This document shows positions 56,499-64,000 of a stretch of DNA of 64,000 bases, one piece after another (positions within the stretch are counted from its first letter, which is position 1; every line of letters begins with the position of its first letter). Source of the stretch: Strigamia acuminata (lineage: Eukaryota; Arthropoda; Chilopoda; Geophilomorpha; Linotaeniidae); the NCBI GenBank assembly GCA_949358305.1, contig OX442317.1:10420186-10484185 (forward strand). Direction: 5' to 3'. The notes under the pieces were generated by a model. That model was not told the DNA's origin. It ran no database searches and was given only the letters and a program-made list of their open reading frames with translations. A program made the position numbers and the translations under genes.

Positions 56499-59111
56499 AT
56501 GTCTAACTCAGAAGGAGAAATTCCTATTGATGATGAAGGAGTACAGACTCGTACAAAAACGGGCGCTAAGCGCCGTAGATCGGGTCGTCCTCGAACGGCA
56601 CGTAATAGTCTAACGGCTCAACATTTGGCCGAAACTATTGACGCTGTTGCCGCCGAGGGTGCCACGACTAAGGACGTTGGAACAGGCGGTGAAGAACGCG
56701 AAGTAGCGATTTCCACTGGACCAACGAACTGGGGCGATTCTTCCATGGATTTGGACACCATCGAGATTCCTGACACGCAACCGGTGGGTTACAAGGAACT
56801 TCTGGATCGAGCAATTCTCCAGGGGGTACAAGTGACTGATCAGATGACGATTATGGAAATTTACGAAGCAATGTCTAATCATGAAAGAAAACGCCTGGTC
56901 GATCATATGAACGAGCAGATGGCTGCTGTTACTCGAAAAATGAACTTAGAGTCTCAAGCCAAGGAAATTGCTGAAAAATCGAATCAAGCTTTGCGAGAAA
57001 TAAACGCTCAGTACCGTCACAGTGAAGAAAAGCTGAAAAAACAATCGGACGAACTGGAGCGCCAACGCATGGAATTCGATGCTCGAAAGAAACATTTGTC
57101 TAAAAAAGAGAATGAAGTCTTTAATAGAGAGCAGAAGATTGCTTGGGATTCCATAAAGCAACAGGAATCATCTAATGAAGAACTCCGCAGACAAATGGCA
57201 GCCGCCGACAAAAAAGCTCAAGAAACTGAAGATGACCTACGGCGAGCCAAACTGCTGAGAGAACAAGAGGAATTTGAGGAGGAACAAGAACGAATACGTG
57301 TTGCTGAATTCGCCTCTAAACAGAAAAGTCCTGCCGCCAAGGTGAAAAAGAAAGTCGTGCGGCTAGGAGATGCTGCAAACGACGAATCGTCTCAATCATC
57401 AAGTGAAGATGAGCGACAGTCGCGCAAAAGAAGATGTTCCAATGCTGAAGGGCCTACTTCCAAAAAGAACGGCGCTTCAGACGCCGAAATTTTCACTAAT
57501 AGCGACAAACTCATGACCATGATGGATGAGAGAAATCGTATGAAGATACAAAACGATTCGCATCGGTCCAACGATAATTACGATAATTACGACCAACCTG
57601 GAAGTCGAAGTGCGTCTCCAGATCCCGAAGATCGTGACAAGGGGGATGAACGTCGGAACCATGACGATGTACCTCCGCCACGAGGGTCGAAGGACGAATC
57701 CCTTTCGGAAGGCGAAAAATCTACTCGATCCGAGACGCGGAAAGAGCGAAAGAGTCGTTCAAGGACGAGATCAAGAAGATCTCAGTCAAGCGACGAACGT
57801 TATTACACCGCTGAACAGATCGACGCGATGTTTCAAAAACAAGCGCAGTCAGCAAGTCGAACCACACGACTGGCAGAGTTACGTAAATTCGACTTGAAGC
57901 GCAAAATTGCAAAATACACCACTGATAAGTGGCGGCATAAAATTGCCGATGTGAAAACAATTCGATGGGATCGATTAGTCCCTGATCGTTTTAATGGAGA
58001 ATTCCAAATGGGATCAACCTTTTTGGAAGAAATTACCAGAATGGCTCGACTAAATGGTATAACACCTCAAGATACTTTGGAGAAGTTAGTCCCAAAATCA
58101 TTGGTGGCACGCGCCGAAAATTGGTTCGTTGAACGAGAATTCGTGCACTGGAATCAATTTGTAGAAGCGTTCATGCGAGAATACGCTGAACCCACTGAAG
58201 ACATTTATCAATTATGGGACAATTTAGCTCAATCAGCGGGAGAAGACATTCGCTCCTATCTCCGCCGAACCGAAGATTTGTTGTCATCATTACCAACGCC
58301 ATCTACTGACCATGATGTGGACAGAAAATTTCGAAAGGCGATGACACCATATTCCCGAAGTATTCTGCAAAATGTTGATGCACCGCCGGTCGGATCATTC
58401 AAAGAACTCTCCCAATTTTTAAGGGATAATGACCTGAGAATTGAAGAAAAGTATAATGAATATTTGACTCCGGAGGAGACTGCAGCTATTAAAAAACGGC
58501 AGTTACGCATTAAAGAATATGTGAAAGAAGCTAGGCTTGGACAAGCTCCTTTAATGCAACCCCGAGATCGAGGGGATTACTTTGCGGAGAAGACGGATAA
58601 AACTACAAGTGCCGGACCTCCGAACCCCCACAAACTACCCAAAAATTCTCGAGCTTACGCGAATCTTGCCTTGTCGGAAGACAGCACTGAAGTAGTCGAA
58701 GAAGACGACCCAGGGCTAGACCCTTTAGTTGAGAATGCTATTGTATTACTCGCGAAGCATGTCACTGAGAATAAATTTAGACCAAAAATGGTTGGTAAAA
58801 ACGTTACTTTTAATACAGCAAACCTTAATACAGATGCTCGATCAAAATCACCTTTGCCGCTACCCATCAAGCCCGAAGTGATGCCGGATACTGAAAAGGA
58901 ATCGGCTACAGATAAAAAGGCCGTAGAACCTCGTTCAAAGTCGCCCACTTCAGGAAACGGTCCTAGGCGCAAGTCACCGGAAACCGATCCGTGCCATAGA
59001 TGTGGAAAGTTGGGGCATTGGTCCAATCAGTGTCCTGATAGAAGTCCGGTAGCTGCCGAGATAGAAGGTCTTGTCAGCAAGTTGGGGGAACTGCTCCGAA
59101 AAAACTTGTGA
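56499..59111 (+). CDS. gag: gag of element 5
   Basis: An 870-codon frame starting MSNSEGEIPIDDEGVQTRTK 71 bases after the primer site; it is the first ATG that opens a long frame. The start carries a basic patch (GAKRRRSGRPRTARN). Residues about 130-265 are Glu/Lys/Gln/Arg-rich with heptad character (coiled coil). A Ser/Asp/Arg-rich low-complexity stretch follows to about 440. The capsid core is about 485-665 (RWDRLVPDRFNGEFQMGSTF ... AENWFVEREFVHWNQFVEAF ... SAGEDIRSYLRRTEDLL). One CCHC knuckle, CHRCGKLGHWSNQC (about 831-844), sits just before the end. The layout matches the element 3 Gag. The stop at 59109-59111 comes one codon after the slippery heptamer. Confidence 0.93.
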   Translation: MSNSEGEIPIDDEGVQTRTKTGAKRRRSGRPRTARNSLTAQHLAETIDAVAAEGATTKDVGTGGEEREVAISTGPTNWGDSSMDLDTIEIPDTQPVGYKELLDRAILQGVQVTDQMTIMEIYEAMSNHERKRLVDHMNEQMAAVTRKMNLESQAKEIAEKSNQALREINAQYRHSEEKLKKQSDELERQRMEFDARKKHLSKKENEVFNREQKIAWDSIKQQESSNEELRRQMAAADKKAQETEDDLRRAKLLREQEEFEEEQERIRVAEFASKQKSPAAKVKKKVVRLGDAANDESSQSSSEDERQSRKRRCSNAEGPTSKKNGASDAEIFTNSDKLMTMMDERNRMKIQNDSHRSNDNYDNYDQPGSRSASPDPEDRDKGDERRNHDDVPPPRGSKDESLSEGEKSTRSETRKERKSRSRTRSRRSQSSDERYYTAEQIDAMFQKQAQSASRTTRLAELRKFDLKRKIAKYTTDKWRHKIADVKTIRWDRLVPDRFNGEFQMGSTFLEEITRMARLNGITPQDTLEKLVPKSLVARAENWFVEREFVHWNQFVEAFMREYAEPTEDIYQLWDNLAQSAGEDIRSYLRRTEDLLSSLPTPSTDHDVDRKFRKAMTPYSRSILQNVDAPPVGSFKELSQFLRDNDLRIEEKYNEYLTPEETAAIKKRQLRIKEYVKEARLGQAPLMQPRDRGDYFAEKTDKTTSAGPPNPHKLPKNSRAYANLALSEDSTEVVEEDDPGLDPLVENAIVLLAKHVTENKFRPKMVGKNVTFNTANLNTDARSKSPLPLPIKPEVMPDTEKESATDKKAVEPRSKSPTSGNGPRRKSPETDPCHRCGKLGHWSNQCPDRSPVAAEIEGLVSKLGELLRKNL

Positions 59112-59147
59112 GCGCGGGTTTGGCAGCGAATACGCTGAAACTCGCGC
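59099..59147 (+). promoter_or_regulatory. -1 frameshift signal: slippery heptamer plus hairpin
   Basis: A AAA AAC at 59099-59105 is in the gag frame (cgA AAA AAC ttg tga). Six bases later GCGCGGGTTT (59112-59121) pairs with AAACTCGCGC (59138-59147), ten pairs with one G-U. Inside it CAGCG (59124-59128) pairs with CGCTG (59133-59137) around an AATA loop, with two unpaired G on the 5' side. This is the classic layout of a -1 programmed frameshift and would give Gag-Pol from a minority of ribosomes. Confidence 0.9.
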
Positions 59148-62100
59148 CCGTTGCCTCGGAAACAATTAAGGAGATAGACGTCGACGTTTGTCCCAAGATG
59201 GAAGTAACCCATGATTACCGTGAACCATTGGACAAAAACTATTTAGACTACTGGGATTCAGTAGACAAGAAACATTTGATGGTAGCTCAGTTTAAGCCAT
59301 GTGACCTGAGATTTCCTAAAGTTGACATTGCAAAACTTAACGAAGTCTTGGCCGAAAAAACGGCCGACAAACGATACTTTCAATATCACGTCAGGAAAGC
59401 ACTACAATGTTACCCCAAACCAAGTAAAAATTGGATGGATAAACTTTGGGAAAAATTCCGTCCCAGGTCAAAAGAGGTCGATGAAATTGAAGAAATGACT
59501 AGAGCTATGGAAAAAGTCGTTCTATCCTATAACGATGAAATGGACGAACTACCTATTGATTATCCTGCATTAGAACATCGGATACGTAGAGTCACCTGCA
59601 ATTTGAACATGGAAGATTTTACGGGAATTCCGAAAATACAACTACAAACCATGAAAGGGCCAATTACTGGATTGTTAGATTCTGGAGCCAATAGAAGCTT
59701 TATGGCGGCTTCGGTAATGGAAAATCTGAAATTGGAAAAAGAATTACGGTACATCTCACCAGGTCTCTGTATTGGAACGGCTGGCAAAGATATTCAACCA
59801 GTCGGAACCCTGTTGTTATCATTTCGATGGACACATGGAGTCCTTGTGCATCCTTTCATAGTTATCGAACACCGTTTCCCGATGATTTTATTGGGAAATG
59901 ATTTCATGAAGCGGCTAAGTATACAGCCGAATCCGAAGACGCTGTCATGGAATTTTATTACTCCATTGACCGAAACTCTACCATATATACCGCAGTCAGT
60001 TTTGGACAGATATAAAACCAAAATTGAAGAATTACCGCCAGACAATGCTACGTTTGTATGTCATGAAGGAATTTTGGCTGGCGCAGCTACTCTGAAAATG
60101 GGAGATGATATCACCAAAATGGTGAATGATGCCAATCTAACATTGGAGCAAGGACTCTCATTGGCGGAAATATTAGAGAGACGACAGAGAATTCTATCAA
60201 GAGTTCCTGGCCGTACACACATAGTGCAGCACGATATCAAGCTGACAACTGATAAACCTATAAGGGTACCATTTAAAAGTTATAACCCTCAGAAAAGGGA
60301 AATAATTCGGCAAATCTGTCAGGATATGGTGGACAAGGGAATCGCTGTGCCTGCCACTGGAGATTATGCCATGCGAATTGTTTTAGTGGTCAAACCGGGG
60401 GCCGAACCACGCCTCTGTGTGGATTACCGGCCATTAAACGAGCATACAGAATATGATCCTCCTCAGATGCCGACAATCGAAGAAATTTTAAGAGAAATTG
60501 GTTCATTTGAGTGGGTCACCACGATCGACTTGACAAAAGGCTACTGGCAGATAGGTTTAACCCCGTCTGCACAGCCGAAAACGGCTTTTTGGAGCCCTAT
60601 AGGCCGATTGATGTTTTTAGTTATGGCATTTGGACTGAAAAATGCGCCGACTAGTTTCCAACGTTTAATTGAGAAGGTCCTCGATGAAATGTATAGGCGA
60701 CAAGCTTGGGCGTACCTAGACGATATCATAACTGTTTCGAAAACATATGAAGAACATTTAATCAATGTCGATAAAATTTTAGGAAAATTAGAGCAAGCTA
60801 ATTTGTGCGTCAACCCGGATAAGTCGAAATTCTGCAGAAAAGAATTGATTTTTCTTGGGTACAAATTAGGAACCGGCGGACTCGCCGTTGACCCCAAGAA
60901 GTTGGATGCAATTACGAAATTCCCAACCCCAACTAATTTAAAAGAACTTCAGCGTTTTTTGGGGATGGTTAACTTTTTCCATCGACTTCTAAAAAATTTA
61001 TCGGTCATGGCAGAGCCACTGAGGCCTTTATTAAAAAAGGATATGGATTTCAATTGGCAACCCAGTCATCAAGAGTCTTTTGAAAAAATTAAGAAGGCCC
61101 TCACAGATTCGGGAACCATGGCCATGCCAGATCTGTATCGACCTTTCATAATTCATACGGACGCCAGTCGTCAAGGATTGGGCGCCGCATTAATGCAAAT
61201 CCAGCCTGAAAAAGGTGGACAAGAAGAACTACCGTGCGTTTATTCAAGCCGTAGCTTGCAGCCGGCTGAAGTAAATTACACAGCTACTGAATTAGAGTGT
61301 TTGGCCGTTGTTTGGGCGCTGAGAAAATATCGCCCTTACATCGAATTTACCAAATTCACCGTTCAAACGGATCATCAGGCCTTGAAATGGCTAATGTCTC
61401 TGGAAGAACCGGCAGGACGTCTGGCGCGGTGGCAACTCGAATTAATGGCGTATACATTTGAAATCCAGTATATTAAAGGGCCGTTAAACGTGTTGGCCGA
61501 TGCTTTGTCTCGAGCTCCTGTCTGCACGCCCGAAGAAGACAACGTAGACGGTGAAGATGACGATTTATTGGCGTATTGTCCATCGCCATATCGACACTGG
61601 AAGCTGGGGGGACCAAATCAGCTTCCCACATCGGAAGTTGTTGAAGACGAGAGAATAATCAATTTTTGGTCGCATGCTTATGATCCTCCTAATGTTGAAT
61701 CCGATGAAAAAATTCATCTCATGATGACTCAAGAGTTTGAATTCCCGTCATCAAATGTCCTCGTCCACACTTTTGCAGCCAACGTTGTGAAGAAATTAGA
61801 ATGTGAGCCACCTACAAGAGAAGAAATTATTGTTGGGCAAAAACAAGATAAAGAATGTCAAAAAATTCGAAATTTCCTGCTCAATGGCTGTTACCCTCCT
61901 GAACTTAAGCACGCGATGAGCAAGAGACGTTTTAAACGAAAGGCGTCCGCTTATCTAATTGAAGAAGATTTACTTCTGAAATTCCATCCAACTCTCACCG
62001 ACGAGTTAGGAGAAAACGGAAGAGCGTTGAAAGTGGTTGTACCGGAAAATCTCGTTTACAGAGTCATCTGGACAGCTCACGGACACCCGTTGTCTGGACA

Positions 62101-63535
62101 CAGTGGTATTACTCGAACGATGTATCGAGCTAGAAGAATCTACGCATGGCCGACGATGAAACGAGATATTACTCGCTTTATCAAACATTGTCAACGCTGC
62201 CAGGCTTGCAAGCCAAGGCAAAAATTAGAAATTGAAGCAGCTCAAATGGGTCCATATGCTCCCTTTGATTGCTTGAGTGCTGATCTCATGGGGCCAAAAC
62301 CAAAAACTCCACGAGGTAACACTCACATACTCGTTATAATCGATGTCGCTACAAAATGGCCAGAGATGCGGCCAATGTCGAAACCAACTTCGGCTAAAAT
62401 AGCTGATTGTCTTTATAATTTATCACTGCAATTTGGCTTTCCACGCAAAATACTGTCTGATAATGGCTCGCAATTTAGATCGCAGGTATACCAGAAGTTT
62501 TGCGAGAAATTCAAAATGTTACCGGCTTATACTTCGCCGTACCATCCTCAGGCGAATCCTGTTGAAAGAACCAACAGAGATATTAAATATTTGATTGCTT
62601 TATACACTGATGTTCACACCCGTTGGGATGAATATTTACGAGAATTTGCCTTTAGTCTGCGAACTACGGTCGCAGCCGGAAGAGAATTCTCACCGGCTTA
62701 TTTAAATTTCGGCAGAGAATTGAGAGTGCCGTGGGATCCGCGCTTGCCAGATGAAGTTCTTGTCGTGGACCCAAAAAATCCTCATATTTACATTCATCAA
62801 CTGGAGAAAGTGCTCGCAAGCACATATCAACACATGATGTCACATGTATTTGATCTACAAAAAAGAGTACAAGATCACCAATCAGAAAAGAAGTTCGATA
62901 ATTTCAAAGTAAACGACTTAGTCTGGAAAAATGCACACGTATTATCCAGCGCCGTTAAAGGAATTTCGGCAGGGATCGCTGATCGCCGAACCGGACCTTT
63001 TGCCATTATTCGTGCACATCAAGGCAATGCCTTTGAATTAAAGCGCTTGGAAGATAATGCAAAATTCCCGTCTATCCACGCATCCGAACTTACACCATAT
63101 TTCCCTCAATTTACTCAGGAAATTTGGCGGAGGGGAGAGGTGGTGGGACAACCCACTGAAAATAAAATTAATACATTAGTTGAAGACGAAGTAAAAACTT
63201 TACCGTCGCTGCCAAATTCCGATGACGAAGTTGAACACGTGGCGATTAGTTTTGAGAACATTCAAATAGCCCAGGATGACCTACAAACCACGCTGGAACC
63301 GGCCACAAAGCCGAAAAAAGCAAAGCGAAGATCCATGCTACACCCAGTAGTACCAAAAAATTCAGATGGTGACAAAAATACTGAAAAAACGGCTAAAAAA
63401 TATAACTTGAGAAGCCGGAAATCACCAAAACAGAGAGTAACTAGTCGATTCTGCGCAGAACGCGAACGACAAGACAGTACTCTAGTGAGTGATGGAGACA
63501 TAATGATGTCACATCATTCTAAAAATAGTAATTAA
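59108..63535 (+). CDS. pol: pol of element 5: protease, RT, RNase H, integrase
   Basis: The frame is reached by -1 slippage from gag; the GTG at 59108 is only its first start-like codon. In order: ~185-residue linker; retropepsin LLDSGANRSF (Asp about 191); reverse transcriptase with TTIDLTKGYWQIGL and YLDD (about 536); RNase H with HTDASRQGLG, ATELECLAVVW, QTDHQALKW and ADALSRAP; integrase finger HPLSGHSG ... CQRCQAC (about 991-1035) and the D,D35E triad in DLMGPKP (about 1058), SDNGSQF (about 1118) and NPVERTN (about 1153). A GPF-type module follows (RRTGPFAIIRAHQGNAFELK), then an acidic and finally basic tail. It is 150 residues longer than the element 3 pol, mainly in the N-terminal linker. 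No lesion seen. Confidence 0.95.
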   Translation: MSAGLAANTLKLAPVASETIKEIDVDVCPKMEVTHDYREPLDKNYLDYWDSVDKKHLMVAQFKPCDLRFPKVDIAKLNEVLAEKTADKRYFQYHVRKALQCYPKPSKNWMDKLWEKFRPRSKEVDEIEEMTRAMEKVVLSYNDEMDELPIDYPALEHRIRRVTCNLNMEDFTGIPKIQLQTMKGPITGLLDSGANRSFMAASVMENLKLEKELRYISPGLCIGTAGKDIQPVGTLLLSFRWTHGVLVHPFIVIEHRFPMILLGNDFMKRLSIQPNPKTLSWNFITPLTETLPYIPQSVLDRYKTKIEELPPDNATFVCHEGILAGAATLKMGDDITKMVNDANLTLEQGLSLAEILERRQRILSRVPGRTHIVQHDIKLTTDKPIRVPFKSYNPQKREIIRQICQDMVDKGIAVPATGDYAMRIVLVVKPGAEPRLCVDYRPLNEHTEYDPPQMPTIEEILREIGSFEWVTTIDLTKGYWQIGLTPSAQPKTAFWSPIGRLMFLVMAFGLKNAPTSFQRLIEKVLDEMYRRQAWAYLDDIITVSKTYEEHLINVDKILGKLEQANLCVNPDKSKFCRKELIFLGYKLGTGGLAVDPKKLDAITKFPTPTNLKELQRFLGMVNFFHRLLKNLSVMAEPLRPLLKKDMDFNWQPSHQESFEKIKKALTDSGTMAMPDLYRPFIIHTDASRQGLGAALMQIQPEKGGQEELPCVYSSRSLQPAEVNYTATELECLAVVWALRKYRPYIEFTKFTVQTDHQALKWLMSLEEPAGRLARWQLELMAYTFEIQYIKGPLNVLADALSRAPVCTPEEDNVDGEDDDLLAYCPSPYRHWKLGGPNQLPTSEVVEDERIINFWSHAYDPPNVESDEKIHLMMTQEFEFPSSNVLVHTFAANVVKKLECEPPTREEIIVGQKQDKECQKIRNFLLNGCYPPELKHAMSKRRFKRKASAYLIEEDLLLKFHPTLTDELGENGRALKVVVPENLVYRVIWTAHGHPLSGHSGITRTMYRARRIYAWPTMKRDITRFIKHCQRCQACKPRQKLEIEAAQMGPYAPFDCLSADLMGPKPKTPRGNTHILVIIDVATKWPEMRPMSKPTSAKIADCLYNLSLQFGFPRKILSDNGSQFRSQVYQKFCEKFKMLPAYTSPYHPQANPVERTNRDIKYLIALYTDVHTRWDEYLREFAFSLRTTVAAGREFSPAYLNFGRELRVPWDPRLPDEVLVVDPKNPHIYIHQLEKVLASTYQHMMSHVFDLQKRVQDHQSEKKFDNFKVNDLVWKNAHVLSSAVKGISAGIADRRTGPFAIIRAHQGNAFELKRLEDNAKFPSIHASELTPYFPQFTQEIWRRGEVVGQPTENKINTLVEDEVKTLPSLPNSDDEVEHVAISFENIQIAQDDLQTTLEPATKPKKAKRRSMLHPVVPKNSDGDKNTEKTAKKYNLRSRKSPKQRVTSRFCAERERQDSTLVSDGDIMMSHHSKNSN

Positions 63536-63702
63536 AATGACGTAGTTCATACGGCGACCAATCAGCATCAAGTTGGGGGACTTTGCAAAAATCTGTTACT
63601 TTCCAAAGTGAAACCACTCCGACAACACACTGATTGGGACGATCCGCCGATTAACGAAGGAAAAGAATAGATTCAACTTCGTAAGTGAAACAGTTAGTTT
63701 GA
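63536..63702 (+). other. short gap between pol and third ORF of element 5
   Basis: 167 bases without a continuing frame. In element 3 the equivalent gap is longer. Nothing specific was recognised. Confidence 0.4.
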
Positions 63703-64000
63703 AATGATTAGATTTGTCATGAAAAACAAACGGCCCATTCACAGAATCATGGCCGAAGGTGGCGAAGGACCGCCCAACATTGATTCGGACTCGGAGCCCG
63801 AAAGAAATCTCGTGATGAATCCACCCGACGAAATGTTAAATGAAGAGTTCGATCTGCAAAATCAGGTGAATATCGCCATTGAAAAAATTAAAAAAGCCGT
63901 TGAAATGTTGAAATCGGCTGACAAACGAATTTATAATCAAGCCCGACGGACGCTCGAAAAATACCGAAAGTTCGTAAAAACTGAGTCAGATCGTATTGAA
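63703..64000 (+). CDS. third ORF of element 5, start only
   Basis: ATG at 63703 opens a frame with no stop up to the window end (99 codons seen). A second ATG at 63749 gives MAEGGEGPPNIDSDSEPERN, which resembles the candidate 5' exon of the third ORF in element 3 (MADQRNPRIDPDASSSRDES). After the acidic start comes a helical, Lys/Glu-rich segment (VNIAIEKIKKAVEMLKSADK; QARRTLEKYRKFV). No signal peptide is visible. Function unknown; its position after pol makes it the counterpart of 17869-20691. Confidence 0.65.

Larger units (their letters stand above)
55342..64000 (+). mobile_element. Ty3/gypsy element 5, relative of element 3 (3' end outside window)
   Basis: 5' LTR, tRNA-Pro primer site, gag, pol in the -1 frame and the opening of a third ORF, in the same order as the element at 17015-29800. 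gag and pol are unbroken and all catalytic residues are present. Protein similarity to element 3 is clear through protease, RT, RNase H and integrase but far from identical, so it is a distinct family of the same lineage. Target duplication and 3' LTR cannot be checked. Confidence 0.9.

Overview
The window is eukaryotic, and metazoan because it carries BEL/Pao elements, which are known only from animals. The mix of Mag-like, BEL/Pao, copia, Tc1/mariner and pogo-type elements, and the AT-rich background, would fit an arthropod, but no host gene, rRNA or tRNA is visible, so the taxon cannot be named. Essentially all coding capacity here belongs to transposable elements, many inserted inside one another.

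Layout. 1-2016: AT-rich DNA with one solo BEL LTR relic. 2017-6623: Mag-like Ty3/gypsy element 1 (+), with 176-bp LTRs, a tRNA-Ser primer site and a gag-pol broken by an integrase deletion and a frameshift. 7032-7295: copia gag relic, interrupted by a second, decayed Mag-like element (7296-about 12085) that is itself interrupted by a gag-protease fragment (7919-9319, still open) and by a 481-bp unidentified insertion. 12086-16700: non-coding DNA with palindromes and a MITE. 16712-17014 and 29801-30772: two halves of one BEL/Pao relic, split by a 12.8-kb Ty3/gypsy element on the minus strand (17015-29800). That element has apparently identical 818-bp LTRs, a 4-bp target duplication, a tRNA-Pro primer site, gag, pol in the -1 frame behind an A AAA AAC heptamer, and a third 940-codon ORF in the env position. 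32140-39043: young BEL/Pao element (-) whose gag is split by a clean 538-bp solo LTR and whose pol has one in-frame stop. 39049-55300: AT-rich DNA with minisatellites, MITEs, solo LTRs and Tc1/mariner/pogo relics. 55342-64000: 5' LTR, gag, pol and the start of a third ORF of a relative of the 12.8-kb element (+), running off the window.

How the genes work together. In the two related gypsy elements, Gag would form the particle. A minority of ribosomes would slip -1 at the heptamer to make Gag-Pol (protease, reverse transcriptase, RNase H, integrase). The third ORF would be made from a separate, probably spliced, RNA. It has no visible envelope features and is the most novel item in the window: it lies between pol and the polypurine tract in both elements. 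In the complete copy a phase-matched donor and acceptor could join a short 5' exon to it.
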